Shown one piece after another: positions 16,538 to 25,559 of a DNA stretch of 64,000 bases. Position numbers and translations under genes: made by a program. Numbering within the stretch: the stretch's first letter is position 1; the number at the start of each line of letters is the position of its first letter. The notes beneath the pieces were generated by a model that was not told the DNA's origin, made no database searches, and worked only from the letters and a program-made list of their open reading frames with translations. The DNA is from Cupriavidus sp. YR651 (GTDB taxonomy: Bacteria > Pseudomonadota > Gammaproteobacteria > Burkholderiales > Burkholderiaceae), in NCBI RefSeq assembly GCF_900101625.1, contig NZ_FMYZ01000001.1, positions 1 through 64,000 on the forward strand, given 5' to 3'.

Positions 16538-16915
16538 CTACTTCGCTGCAATCGTCGGCAAGTCGCTACGGGAGTAGCAAATCCCGGCGAGAAATACGCC
16601 GAGATGCGCGCTGCCTTCCTTGCTGCCAGCGGCGCGCGCCTGTTGCGCACTCGCCGCGAACTCCGTCAGGGCGATCAACCCCGGACTGATGGGATTGCCG
16701 CTTGCAACCAGCGCGCTCTTTGCCGACACGCCGCGTGCCTGCATGTCGGCGGCGGCCAGCAAGGCAACGCCCGCGTAGGCGCCGCAAGACACGTATCGCT
16801 CCTGGCTGAAGACCACCGGCGGCGTCGCCGGCGTGGCGGCAGGCTTGGCGGGCGCCGCACAGGCAAGCATCGGCATGGCAGCGGCGATGCCTGCCAGCAT
16901 TTTTGTGAGCGTCAT
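16538..16915 (-). CDS. Secreted protein of unknown function
   Basis: A 125-residue protein with an N-terminal signal (MTLTKMLAGIAAAMPMLACA). The MLAC could serve as a poor lipobox, or signal peptidase I could cut after ACA. A proline/alanine-rich linker (PAKPAATPATPP) leads to a small helical domain with two cysteines (SCGAYAGVA and AGICYSRS). No family is recognised. The start at 16913-16915 is selected over a longer frame because GGGAGG precedes it. It stands alone, convergent with the Bug-protein gene. Confidence 0.65.
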   Translation of the reverse strand: MTLTKMLAGIAAAMPMLACAAPAKPAATPATPPVVFSQERYVSCGAYAGVALLAAADMQARGVSAKSALVASGNPISPGLIALTEFAASAQQARAAGSKEGSAHLGVFLAGICYSRSDLPTIAAK

Positions 16916-17068
16916 CGTTCCTCCCGGTTTCCCGTGTATCCGCCCAGGATCGGCTGGTATGTCCGCCGTGGGTTGGCCATGGATTGGCCCCTGCATCGGA
17001 CGGTTAACGGCCACTTTCCCTGAAGCTTGATACGAGGCGGTTTGCGCGCCGGCGATGGGAAGGATCAG

Positions 17069-18187
17069 TCAGGGCCCCAACAGGTTGCCAACCCGGAAGG
17101 CCCGCGCGCCGGATACGCGGCCAATCTGGTCGCCCGGTTTTACCATGCGCACGTCGCGGCCCATATAGAAGATGCCCTCGGACTTGCTGGACATCGTCGT
17201 GCGCGCGCCCGTGATCGGATCGACGATATCGAACAGCGCCTGGCCCGGCCTGACCACACCACCCACCTCGGTCCGATACACCAGCATGCCGGCCACCGGC
17301 GCCACCAGTTGCTCGCTGCCGGCCAGCGGCGTGGCCGGCCAGCGCAATGCGGGCAGCGGCGGAGCCTTGCCCTCGATCACGCCGATGTGCGTGAGGTAGT
17401 CGAGCAGCGCCTGCGTGTCCTGCTGGGCCAGCGGGTCTGACACGTCACGCTGGCCGCGATGCTCCACGGTGACGGCGATGCTGCCCGACAGGATCGGATA
17501 CCGTTCGCCGAAGGTCTGCTGGAGCTGATACCACGTGTAGCTGTGGGCTTCATCGAAGGAATTCGCGCCGGAATCCAGCGCGAGCAAGCTGGCCGTCGCG
17601 CCCAGATAGCGCGCCAGCGGCTCCACCTCGCGCCAGATGGCATCGCCCGTATAGAGGTGCATCGCCGCCTCGCGCGAGCAATGCAGGTCGAGCACGTAGT
17701 CGGCATCGTGCGCCAGCAGCATCAGCGTCTGCTGCAGCGACGCGAACGCCGAGGCCGGCACGCGGGCGAGTAGCGCCTCGCGCCAGGCCGCACGGATCAC
17801 GCGCAGGTTTTCCTGCGCATCGGACGTGAGCTTGTCGGCGATGCCCGCAGCGATCTGGCTGGCAAGCATCGGGAAGTCACGGTTGAAATTCTTGCCGCTT
17901 GCCAGCTCGAACCGCCCCACGAAGTTGCCAAGCACGCCCTGGGCGAGCCCGATGGGGTTGGCCGCCGACACCACCACCACTTCCGCGCGCAGGCGCCCTT
18001 CGGCTTCCAGCAGCGCCAGGCGCTCCTGGAGCGTGACGGCCACCAGCATCGCGGGAATCTCGTCCGCATGCAGGCCGGCCTGGACATAGACCTTGCGGCC
18101 GGACGCGGCATCGCCGAAATGATGGCTGACAATCTGGAAAGCGACGCCCGGCGAGGGTGACTTCAGGGGATGGATCTGGCTTTTCAT
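17069..18187 (-). CDS. Succinylglutamate desuccinylase/aspartoacylase-family zinc hydrolase
   Basis: A 372-residue AstE/aspartoacylase-family (M14-like) enzyme. Zinc ligands are visible as H40 and E43 (GLHADEIP) and H169 (LDLHCS), with the substrate-binding GKNFNRDFP segment at 98-106. The C-terminal part (APVAGMLVYRTEVGGVVRPG) is a lipoyl/biotinyl-like beta domain common in the long members. The family removes acyl groups from N-acyl amino acids; members include EutE/DoeB of ectoine breakdown. It lies 39 bases after an ornithine-cyclodeaminase homologue in the same direction, with an Lrp regulator divergent from the pair. The physiological substrate is not decided by sequence. Confidence 0.82.
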   Translation of the reverse strand: MKSQIHPLKSPSPGVAFQIVSHHFGDAASGRKVYVQAGLHADEIPAMLVAVTLQERLALLEAEGRLRAEVVVVSAANPIGLAQGVLGNFVGRFELASGKNFNRDFPMLASQIAAGIADKLTSDAQENLRVIRAAWREALLARVPASAFASLQQTLMLLAHDADYVLDLHCSREAAMHLYTGDAIWREVEPLARYLGATASLLALDSGANSFDEAHSYTWYQLQQTFGERYPILSGSIAVTVEHRGQRDVSDPLAQQDTQALLDYLTHIGVIEGKAPPLPALRWPATPLAGSEQLVAPVAGMLVYRTEVGGVVRPGQALFDIVDPITGARTTMSSKSEGIFYMGRDVRMVKPGDQIGRVSGARAFRVGNLLGP

Positions 18188-18226
18188 GGAGAGGCTGGAG
18201 AAAGGGTCACGATCGTGTCATGACGA

Positions 18227-19294
18227 TCAGTGGACGGGGTGGACAGGCGCGGCCGCGCGCACCGATGCCTGGGGCGTGGCGAGCGACAACTGCGAAAACA
18301 GGTTCTTCGGATCGTCCAGCGCCGGAATCAGCGCCGTACGGTCACCAATCCGGAGCGCCTCGGCCTGATCCCGCAGGTACCGCAGCGCGGAGAAATCCTC
18401 CAGCGCGAAGCCGACCGAATCGAACACCGTGATCTCGCCGGCATCGCGACGGCCCGGCACCTGGCCCGCGAGCACGCGCCAGAACTCGGTTACGGCGAAG
18501 TCCGCAGGCATCTGCTGTACGTCGCCTTCGATACGGCTTTGCGGCTCGTATTCGACGAAAACGCTGGCGCGGCGCAGGACATCGGGATGCAGCTCGGTCT
18601 TGCCCGGGCAATCGCCGCCCACGGCATTCAGGTGCATGCCGGGCTCGAGCATCTCCGGCGTGATGATCGTGGCGTAGGCCTTGTCGGCAGTCACCGTGGT
18701 GACGATGTCCGCGCCGCGCACGGCCTCGGCCGTACTCGCGCACACGCGGAATTCGAGCCCGGGCACATCGGCGAGATTGCGGCGCAGCTTGGCGGTGGCG
18801 GCCGGATCGACGTCGTAGGCCTGGATGCGGCGGATGCCGAGCAAGTGATAGAACGCCAGCGCCTGGAATTCGCTCTGGGCACCATTGCCGACCAGCGCCA
18901 TCGTGGTGGCATCGGCCCGCGCCAGCCGGCGTGCCGCCATGACGGACGTGGCCGCCGTGCGCAGCGCCGTGGTCAGCGTCAGTTCGCTCAGCAGCAGCGG
19001 CATGCCCGTCTCCACCGAGGCCAGCACGCCGAACGCCATGACGGTAGGCAGGCCGATGCGGGTGTTGCCCGGATGCCCGTTCACATACTTGAAGCTGTAG
19101 AGGCTGGCGTCGGCCGTCGGCATCAGCTCGATCACGCCCACCGGCGAATGGCTGGCCGAACGCGCGGACTTGTCGAATTCCTGCCAGCGGCGAAAGTCAT
19201 CCTCGATATAGCCGGCCATGCCGCGCAGCGCATGCGCGATCCCGCGCGAGGCGATGATGCGGGAAACATCGAGGGTGGAAAGAAACTGTGTCAT
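18227..19294 (-). CDS. Ornithine cyclodeaminase/mu-crystallin family protein
   Basis: A 355-residue protein of the ornithine cyclodeaminase family. The N-terminal dimerisation part and the Rossmann domain with LVGNGAQSEFQA (around residue 135) are intact, and the substrate-side KYVNGHPGN segment lies near residue 70. Family members deaminate or reduce amino acids (OCD, alanine dehydrogenase, ketimine reductase, EutC of ectoine clusters). Divergent from an Lrp-type regulator and first gene of a two-gene operon with the AstE-like hydrolase. A 12-residue Ala/Val/His-rich tail ends the protein. Confidence 0.85.
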   Translation of the reverse strand: MTQFLSTLDVSRIIASRGIAHALRGMAGYIEDDFRRWQEFDKSARSASHSPVGVIELMPTADASLYSFKYVNGHPGNTRIGLPTVMAFGVLASVETGMPLLLSELTLTTALRTAATSVMAARRLARADATTMALVGNGAQSEFQALAFYHLLGIRRIQAYDVDPAATAKLRRNLADVPGLEFRVCASTAEAVRGADIVTTVTADKAYATIITPEMLEPGMHLNAVGGDCPGKTELHPDVLRRASVFVEYEPQSRIEGDVQQMPADFAVTEFWRVLAGQVPGRRDAGEITVFDSVGFALEDFSALRYLRDQAEALRIGDRTALIPALDDPKNLFSQLSLATPQASVRAAAPVHPVH

Positions 19295-19365
19295 CGGCGG
19301 CTCCGGTGATGAGGGTCTGGAAAGTTGCGGACCATTCTCACCGCCGTCTCACTCAAATTGAAGTG

Positions 19366-19415
19366 GTTATTGTGTGAACAAAATACTATCATCGCGTCAA
19401 ACTGCGCACAATAAC
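19366..19415. promoter_or_regulatory. Inverted repeat in the divergent promoter region, likely Lrp-type site
   Basis: GTTATTGTGTG (19366-19376) and CGCACAATAAC (19405-19415) are inverted copies with one mismatch, 28 bases apart. They sit between the OCD gene and the Lrp gene, directly upstream of both starts. The wide spacing suits the multi-dimer binding of Lrp/AsnC proteins. Confidence 0.55.
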
Positions 19416-19429
19416 TTTCATTTCGACAC

Positions 19430-19855
19430 ATGGACGACTTCGACCACAAACTGCTGGGGCTGCTGCGCGCCGATGCGCGGGCGAGCGTTGCCCTGCTGGC
19501 GCATCGCCTCGGCGTCGCGCGCACCACCATCACCAATCGGATGGCTCGCCTGGAAAAAGAGGGGGTTATCGTCGGCTACACGGTGCAACTGCGCCCGGAG
19601 GCACAGCGCGACGGGATCGCCGCATGGATGAGTATTGCCGTGGAGGGAAACCAGGCGCGGGAGGTCATCGCCAGATTGCTTGGCGAGCCCGGCGTGGCGG
19701 CATTGCATGACACCAACGGGCGTTGGGATTTGCTGGCGGAGGTGCACGCCGCCACGCTGGACGGGCTGGCCTCCGTCCTGGAGCGCGTGCGGCTGATTCG
19801 CGGCATCAGCGCGACGGAGACCAGCATCCATCTGACCAGCTACAAGCTGTCCTGA
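19430..19855 (+). CDS. Lrp/AsnC-family transcriptional regulator
   Basis: A 141-residue Lrp/AsnC regulator: N-terminal helix-turn-helix (residues 3-50, ADARASVALLAHRLGVARTT) and a C-terminal RAM ligand-binding domain (residues 60-141). Its divergent position and the shared inverted repeat make the OCD/AstE-like operon its likely target. Lrp-family regulators (AsnC, DoeX) also accompany ectoine-degradation genes. The ligand is probably an amino acid derived from the pathway substrate (inference). Confidence 0.88.
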   Translation: MDDFDHKLLGLLRADARASVALLAHRLGVARTTITNRMARLEKEGVIVGYTVQLRPEAQRDGIAAWMSIAVEGNQAREVIARLLGEPGVAALHDTNGRWDLLAEVHAATLDGLASVLERVRLIRGISATETSIHLTSYKLS

Positions 19856-19897
19856 GGGCATCGCGCGCTACGCGCGCCGATGCCCGCTGGCCCGTCG

Positions 19898-20830
19898 TCA
19901 GACGCCACCCTCGGCGGACGTCGGCGCCTGCTGGCCGGACTCGCCCGGGGCCGGGCTCCGCAAGCGGCTGGCCACGTCGAGGTGCCGACGCATCAGCTCC
20001 GCCGCGCCCTCGCGATTGCCCGACTCCAGCGCCGCGAGGATACCCAGATGCTCGTGGCAGCTGACTTCCATGCGTTCCCGGCCGTGCTTCCAGTCATAGT
20101 TCGACAGCCGCCGCATGCGGTTCAGGCGGCGGATCGCGTCCACATAGAAGCGGTTACCGGACGCGATCGCCAGCCCCTCGTGAAATGCCGCGTTGGTCTC
20201 GAAAAACGCCACCGCGGATGCCTCCGTCCACGGCTGCGTCAGGAACGCCGAGTGTTGAATCCGCATATGCGCGGCCCACTCCGGCGCAAGCTGGAAGGTC
20301 GGCTCCAGGATCGCCGCGGGCTCGATTACCAGGCGGAACCGATAGCTCTCGACACGCGCCTCGCTGTACCAGACCGCATCCTGGAATTTCCAGCGATATC
20401 CAAGCCGCCGCTCGACAATGCCCAGATCCGCAAGTCGCACGAGTGCCTGCTTGATCGTGGCACGCGTCTCGCCGTAGGTCTCCATCAGGTCGCGCTCGGA
20501 CACCTCATCGGCCAGCGCCCGGCGCTGCCGGTCGTGGGCGATGCGCGTCAGCAACTGGTCTTCTTCGGCGGGCGCCGTGTCATCGGGGTCCGACACCGGA
20601 GGCGGCAACAGCAGCGCCACGCCCTTGTTGCGGCGGCGCTCCACATACCCCTGCGCCTCCAGCTCATCCAGCGCTGCCCGGATCGGCGTGCGCGACACTC
20701 CCAGTGACTCCGCAAGCTTCTGCTCGTTGAGACGATCGCCGGCTGCCAATGCCTCGCTGCGGATCCATTGGGCAATACGATCCCGCAGCGCCAGGCGCGG
20801 GCGACCCACCGACTCGTTCGGAATAGTCAT
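19898..20830 (-). CDS. GntR-family regulator with two winged-helix domains and an FCD domain
   Basis: About 310 residues. A normal GntR winged helix comes first (about 12-74, with LNEQKLAESLGVSRTPIRAA). A second GntR-like winged helix follows (about 96-149, with SERDLMETYGETRATIKQAL and GIVERR). The C-terminal half is an FCD-type helical ligand domain containing the usual Glu/Asn/His residues (HEHLGILAAL near the end). Most FadR-type regulators have only one winged helix. An ATG start at 20828-20830 is used; a GTG at 20857 is in frame. It diverges from the C45 hydrolase gene with 85 bases between them, in which GTTGC (20843-20847) and GCAAC (20870-20874) form an inverted repeat. Confidence 0.8.
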   Translation of the reverse strand: MTIPNESVGRPRLALRDRIAQWIRSEALAAGDRLNEQKLAESLGVSRTPIRAALDELEAQGYVERRRNKGVALLLPPPVSDPDDTAPAEEDQLLTRIAHDRQRRALADEVSERDLMETYGETRATIKQALVRLADLGIVERRLGYRWKFQDAVWYSEARVESYRFRLVIEPAAILEPTFQLAPEWAAHMRIQHSAFLTQPWTEASAVAFFETNAAFHEGLAIASGNRFYVDAIRRLNRMRRLSNYDWKHGRERMEVSCHEHLGILAALESGNREGAAELMRRHLDVASRLRSPAPGESGQQAPTSAEGGV

Positions 20831-20915
20831 TGATTTTTTTGTGTTGCCAAAATACACTGAGAATTATACGCAACCGCCAGACACACGCCTGACTCACAGC
20901 CGTAGTACCAAATTC

Positions 20916-22103
20916 ATGACCAGCCAACAATCCTTTCCCACGACTGCCCCGGAATTGCCGTTGATCGAAGTCAGCGGTGCGCCGCGCGAGCGCGGCCGCC
21001 AGTATGGCGAGCAAGCCGCGCCCTGGATCAAGCGCGGCATCGCACACTACTCGCGCCAGCTGGAAACCAGCAAGCTTAGCTGGAAAGAACTCCAGAAGAT
21101 CGTGGCGACGTTCGAGCCGACGATCGCCGCGTTCGATCCGACCTATATCGACGAAATGCATGGTATCGCCGAAGGCGCCGGCGTCGAGTACGCGGCCGTG
21201 GTGATGCTCAATGCGCGCACCGAGGTGCTCAAGCTGGCTGACCGCATGCGCCAGCAGCAGCCCGTGCCGATCGATCCGGATGGCTGCACAGGCGTGATCG
21301 CGCTGCCCGAGGCCACCGCCAGCGGCCGCGTCATCCACGCCCAGAACTGGGACTGGAAAGCGGAATGCGCCGAATCGTCGGTGGTGCTCAAGGTGCATCG
21401 CGAGGATGGTCCCGACTACCTGACCTTCACCGAAGCCGGCGCCCTGGCACGCTCCGGGATGAATGCCGCGGGCATCTCGATCACGGCCAACTATCTGGAA
21501 TGCGAGCGCGACTACCGTACGCTCGGCGTACCGCTCGCCCTCATCCGCCGCAAGGTCCTCGAACAGGAGCGCCTCGCCTTTGCCATGCAGGCGGTCTATG
21601 TCACGGCAAAATCGGCGGCCAACAATATCATGGTGGCCCACGCCGGTGGCGTCGGCATCGACTTCGAATGCGCGCCCGACGAGACCTTCCAGTTGCTGGC
21701 CGAGCAAGGCGTCATCGTGCATGCCAACCACTGGAAAAGCCCGGTGGCACTTGGCAAGCTCCGTGAACTGGGCATCCAGAAGATGCCGGATTCCCTGTAC
21801 CGTGACGAGCGCGTGCGCCAGCTCGTGCTTCCGCATGCGGGCCAGATCACGGTGGACACCATCAAGAACGCCCTGTTCGACGACTTCGAGACGCCGTGGT
21901 CCGTCTGCCGTCCGCCGCGCCCGAACTCGAGCAACAACCTGTCCGCCACCGTTGCCATGATCGTGATGGAACCCGAACAAGGCGTCATGGAGGTCTCGAT
22001 GCTGCCGGCCCTGTTCCCCACGTTCAGCACCTTCCGCCTCGATATGGAGATCGCGCGGCCAAAGTCCGCCGGAGCTGGCGCCCGCCGCGCGGTGGCGGCC
22101 TGA
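20916..22103 (+). CDS. C45-family acyltransferase/amidohydrolase (isopenicillin N acyltransferase-like)
   Basis: A 395-residue Ntn-hydrolase of the acyl-CoA:6-APA acyltransferase (peptidase C45) family. The N-terminal AAT domain (GAPRERGRQYGEQ) leads to C124 in PDGCTGVIA, the expected nucleophile exposed by self-cleavage. The downstream core has AQNWDWK and a TEAGALARSGMNAAGISITAN-like stretch typical of the family. Characterised members form or hydrolyse amides between acyl groups and amines or amino acids. It is the first gene before a complete oligopeptide ABC transporter and faces the double-wHTH GntR gene. Together they look like a system that imports and cleaves an N-acylated or peptide-like compound. 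Confidence 0.82.
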   Translation: MTSQQSFPTTAPELPLIEVSGAPRERGRQYGEQAAPWIKRGIAHYSRQLETSKLSWKELQKIVATFEPTIAAFDPTYIDEMHGIAEGAGVEYAAVVMLNARTEVLKLADRMRQQQPVPIDPDGCTGVIALPEATASGRVIHAQNWDWKAECAESSVVLKVHREDGPDYLTFTEAGALARSGMNAAGISITANYLECERDYRTLGVPLALIRRKVLEQERLAFAMQAVYVTAKSAANNIMVAHAGGVGIDFECAPDETFQLLAEQGVIVHANHWKSPVALGKLRELGIQKMPDSLYRDERVRQLVLPHAGQITVDTIKNALFDDFETPWSVCRPPRPNSSNNLSATVAMIVMEPEQGVMEVSMLPALFPTFSTFRLDMEIARPKSAGAGARRAVAA

Positions 22104-22120
22104 CGCCGGGGAGGAGCGCG

Positions 22121-23773
22121 ATGGAGACACGGGATACCACGACAACAATGAAGACAATAACCAGCGCCCTCGCCACGGCGGCATCGATCGCCTTGGTGGC
22201 TGCCGCCACGCCGGCCCAGGCCCAGCCAACGCAAGACACATTGCGCGTGCGCCTGAACGCCGACATCCGATCGACAGACCCCGGCGTCAATCGCGACGTG
22301 AACACCGATGCCGTGGTGGCCCACGTCCTCGAAGGGCTGGTGGCATTCCGGGAAGACACCTCGGTAGGTCCGCTGCTGGCGCAATCGGTAACGATGTCGC
22401 CGGACGGGCTCACCTACACGTTCACGCTGCGCCCTGGCCTGAAGTTCCAGAACGGCGCGCCGGTCACGGCCGACGACGTCGTCTATGACTGGAACCGCTA
22501 CATGACGCCCGCCAACAACTGGCGCTGCCTCTCCGAATTCGACGGCCGCGGGCTGGCCAAGGTGAACGCGGTGGAGGCGAAGAATCCGGCCACGGTCGTC
22601 TTCACGCTCGACAAACCGTCCGCGCTGTTCCTGAAAACCCTCGCGCGGCCCGATTGCGGCGGCACGGGGATCTACCATCGCAGCTCCGTCGGCCCCGACG
22701 GCAAGTGGCGCGAACCCGTTGGCACCGGCCCCTACCGGATTACCGACTGGAAACGCGGCCAGTACATCGAACTGGTGCGCAACCCCCACTACCAGGCATT
22801 GCCCGGCACGCGGGATGGCAACACGGGCAACAAGACGCCGGAGATCGCGAAGATCCGGTTCCTGGTCATCCCCGATCCCTCCTCCGCCAAGGCGGCACTG
22901 CTGTCCGGCAATATCGACGTGATTCCGGACGTCGAGGACAACGACCTGCCCGATTACCGTGCGCGCAAGGACGTGCTGCTGGACAGCACGCCGACGATGA
23001 GCCAGAACGGCCTGCTGTTCCAGACCCGCGACCCGGCGCTCAAGGATCCTCGCATCCGCCGCGCCATCGCGCTGACGCTGGATGTGCCCGAGCTTGTCGA
23101 TGCCATCACCAACGGGGGATCGACGCCGAGCCGATCCGTCATTCCCCGCCCGAGTCCGTTCTACGGCAAGCCACAGGCGGCCATGCCCGGCCGTGACATC
23201 GCGGCCGCCCGCAAGCTGCTGGCCGAAGCCGGCTATCGCGGCCAGACCATCAAGATCCTGACCACCAAGCGCTACAACTCGCTCTTCGATATCGCCGTGC
23301 TCACGCAGGCGATGGCGGCAGAAGCCGGGTTGCGGATCGACGTGGAGGTCCTCGACTGGGCCACGCTGCTTGATCGCTACAACCGCGGCGACTACCAGGC
23401 GATGGCGTTCAGCTACTCGGCCCGGCTGGACCCGTCGCTGTCGTACGACATGATCGTTGGCCCCAAGGACAAGCAGCCGCGCAAGGTATGGGAGGCCCCC
23501 GATGCCATCCGACTGCTCGCGGACAGCATGACGGAGACGGACCCGGCACGCCGCCAGGCCGTGTTCGACACGCTGGAAGCGCGCCTGCGCGAAGACGTGC
23601 CCGCCATCTTCATCTACTCGGAAACGCGCACCAGCGCCGCGCGCAACTACGTGAAGAACTTCACCGGCTGGCCACTGGGGCAGCCGCGCGCGTGGAATGT
23701 CACCTTTGCCGCCCCGGCGGCAGCCCCGTCGGCCTCGGCCAGGCTGCCAGCCACCGCAAGCGCCGCCAGGTAA
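22121..23773 (+). CDS. ABC transporter substrate-binding protein, oligopeptide (DppA/OppA) family
   Basis: A 550-residue SBP_bac_5 protein. A signal peptide (core ALATAASIALVAAATPAQA) precedes the mature lobe. The family signature FTLRPGLKFQNGAPVTADDV is near residue 105 and the GTGPYRI motif near 205. The start at 22121 has GGGGAGGAG directly upstream; a second ATG at 22148 would give a shorter signal. The C-terminus carries an Ala/Pro/Ser-rich tail. First component of the transporter, followed by two permeases and a fused ATPase. The ligand is unknown, but the adjacent C45 enzyme suggests an acyl-peptide or amide. Confidence 0.9.
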   Translation: METRDTTTTMKTITSALATAASIALVAAATPAQAQPTQDTLRVRLNADIRSTDPGVNRDVNTDAVVAHVLEGLVAFREDTSVGPLLAQSVTMSPDGLTYTFTLRPGLKFQNGAPVTADDVVYDWNRYMTPANNWRCLSEFDGRGLAKVNAVEAKNPATVVFTLDKPSALFLKTLARPDCGGTGIYHRSSVGPDGKWREPVGTGPYRITDWKRGQYIELVRNPHYQALPGTRDGNTGNKTPEIAKIRFLVIPDPSSAKAALLSGNIDVIPDVEDNDLPDYRARKDVLLDSTPTMSQNGLLFQTRDPALKDPRIRRAIALTLDVPELVDAITNGGSTPSRSVIPRPSPFYGKPQAAMPGRDIAAARKLLAEAGYRGQTIKILTTKRYNSLFDIAVLTQAMAAEAGLRIDVEVLDWATLLDRYNRGDYQAMAFSYSARLDPSLSYDMIVGPKDKQPRKVWEAPDAIRLLADSMTETDPARRQAVFDTLEARLREDVPAIFIYSETRTSAARNYVKNFTGWPLGQPRAWNVTFAAPAAAPSASARLPATASAAR

Positions 23774-23793
23774 GCCCTCTTCGGACCGATCCC

Positions 23794-24750
23794 ATGTCAT
23801 CTTCCTTCCCTCTCTACCTGCTGCGGCGTGCGCTATGGACCCTGCCCACGCTGCTGCTGGTGGCGGTGCTGGTCTTCGTGCTGATGCGCCTGATCCCGGG
23901 CGACCCCGCGCAAATGATCCTCGGCGACACCGGCACCGCCGCGCAGATCGCCGACCTGCGCGCGCAATTCGGCCTCGACAAGCCCATCTTCGTGCAGTTC
24001 TGGCTCTGGCTTTCGCATATGGCCAGTGGTGACTTCGGCCACTCGATCTCCAGCGGCGAGGCCGTGCTGCCGCTGCTGATCGAGCGCTTCCAGGTCAGCG
24101 CCACGATCGTGCTCGTGGCCGTGGCCGCGGCAGCCGCCATCGCCGTGCCGGCAGGCCTGTTCGCCGCCTGGAAGCAGAACTCGCTGACCGATACGGTCAT
24201 CGTGGCCGGCGCCACGTTCTTCCTGTCGATCCCGAGCTTCTGGCTGGGGCTGTTGCTGCTGCTCGTGGTGGGCCTCAAGCTGGGCTGGGTGCCTGTGGTG
24301 GGCTACGTGGCGTTCAGCGAAGACTGGCGCGCCGCGGCCAGCTACCTGGCGCTGCCCATCATCACGCTGACACTGATCGAAATGGGCGTGCTGACCCGCA
24401 TGGCGCGCGCCAGCGCCATCGAGACGCTGCGGCTTGAATACGTGACCCATGCCCGGGCCAAGGGCCTGTCGGAGCGCCGCGTGCTGCTGCGCCACGTGCT
24501 GCCCAACGCCTTTGCGCCCACGTGGACCATGATCGGGCTGGTGCTGGGCAACCTGCTCGGCGGCATCGCCGTGCTGGAGACCGTGTTCACGCTGCCGGGG
24601 CTCGGCCGCCTGCTCGTCGACGCCATCTTTGCGCGCGACTACCCCGTGGTGCAGGGCTGCCTGCTGTTCACGGCGGCGATCTACGTGCTGGTCAACCTGG
24701 TGGTCGACCTGTTCTATCCCTTCTTCGATCCGCGCATCGCCACATCATGA
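23794..24750 (+). CDS. ABC transporter permease, DppB/OppB type
   Basis: A 318-residue inner-membrane permease with six predicted helices. The N-terminus (LLRRALWTLPTLLLVAVLVF, then RLIPGDPA) is the standard DppB start. The EAA loop that docks the ATPase is seen as RLEYVTHARAKGLSERRVL (around residues 213-231). Its stop overlaps the next permease start in ATGA, showing tight translational coupling. Confidence 0.9.
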   Translation: MSSSFPLYLLRRALWTLPTLLLVAVLVFVLMRLIPGDPAQMILGDTGTAAQIADLRAQFGLDKPIFVQFWLWLSHMASGDFGHSISSGEAVLPLLIERFQVSATIVLVAVAAAAAIAVPAGLFAAWKQNSLTDTVIVAGATFFLSIPSFWLGLLLLLVVGLKLGWVPVVGYVAFSEDWRAAASYLALPIITLTLIEMGVLTRMARASAIETLRLEYVTHARAKGLSERRVLLRHVLPNAFAPTWTMIGLVLGNLLGGIAVLETVFTLPGLGRLLVDAIFARDYPVVQGCLLFTAAIYVLVNLVVDLFYPFFDPRIATS

Positions 24751-25559
24751 AATTCCGAACCAACGCCGTTATCGGCGGCACGCTCGTGGGTAGCGTCGTG
24801 ATCATGGCGCTGCTCTCCACGGTCTGGACGCCGTTCAGTCCGCTCAAGCTCAACCTGCGCATGCGGCTCAAGCCGCCTACCAGCCTGCACTGGCTCGGCA
24901 CCGACGAGTTCGGGCGCGACATCCTCTCGCGCCTGCTGGCCGGCGCCGGCGCCAGCCTGCTGGTGGCCGCGCTGACGGTGCTGGTGGCCCTGTTGCTCGG
25001 CACGCTGCTCGGGCTCGTCGCCGGGTATTTTCGCGGCAAGACCGATCGCGTGATGATGGTGCTCAACGACGCGCTGCTGGCCTTCCCGGGCATCCTCCTG
25101 GCGCTTGGCATCATGGTGGTCACCGGCGCCAACCAGTACGGCATCGTGCTGGCGCTGGGCCTGGCCTACACGCCCACCGTGGTGCGGCTGGTGCGCGGCA
25201 CCGTGCTGTCGCTGCGCGAGAAGGAGTTCGTGGAAGCCTCGCGCGTGATCGGCAACAGCGAACTCGTCACCATGCTGCGCCATATCCTGCCCAACTGCGC
25301 CGCGCCGCTGATGGTGCTGGGCACGTCGATGTTCGGCTGGGTAGTGCTGGCCGAAAGCGCACTGAGCTTCCTGGGCCTTGGCGTGCCGCCGCCCGCGCCA
25401 ACATGGGGAAACATGTTGTCATCCGGCCGCCCTTACATGGAATCCGCCGCGTGGCTGGGCATCGCGCCCGGCCTGTGTATCGCCATGACGCTGCTGGGCA
25501 TCAACCTGCTCGGTGATGCCCTGCGCGACTGGCTCGACCCCCGCATGGAACAACGATGA
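24747..25559 (+). CDS. ABC transporter permease, DppC/OppC type
   Basis: A 270-residue permease, slightly short for the DppC class because the N-terminal extension is small. It keeps HWLGTDEFGRDILSRLLAGA near residue 48, the hallmark of this family, and the EAA-type loop EKEFVEASRVIGNSELVTML. The start overlaps the previous stop by four bases, and its own stop overlaps the start of the ATPase gene in the same way. Confidence 0.9.
   Translation: MKFRTNAVIGGTLVGSVVIMALLSTVWTPFSPLKLNLRMRLKPPTSLHWLGTDEFGRDILSRLLAGAGASLLVAALTVLVALLLGTLLGLVAGYFRGKTDRVMMVLNDALLAFPGILLALGIMVVTGANQYGIVLALGLAYTPTVVRLVRGTVLSLREKEFVEASRVIGNSELVTMLRHILPNCAAPLMVLGTSMFGWVVLAESALSFLGLGVPPPAPTWGNMLSSGRPYMESAAWLGIAPGLCIAMTLLGINLLGDALRDWLDPRMEQR

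Noticed and set aside
17069..19855. A complete ectoine-degradation cluster
   Set aside because: Only the AstE-family hydrolase, OCD-family protein and Lrp regulator are present. The ectoine hydrolase, EutB and ectoine transporter genes are missing, so only a resemblance is reported.
21596..23800. 734-codon minus-strand frame opposite the C45 and binding-protein genes
   Set aside because: Both plus-strand genes have clear domains, ribosome-binding sites and operon context, and the antisense product lacks any motif.
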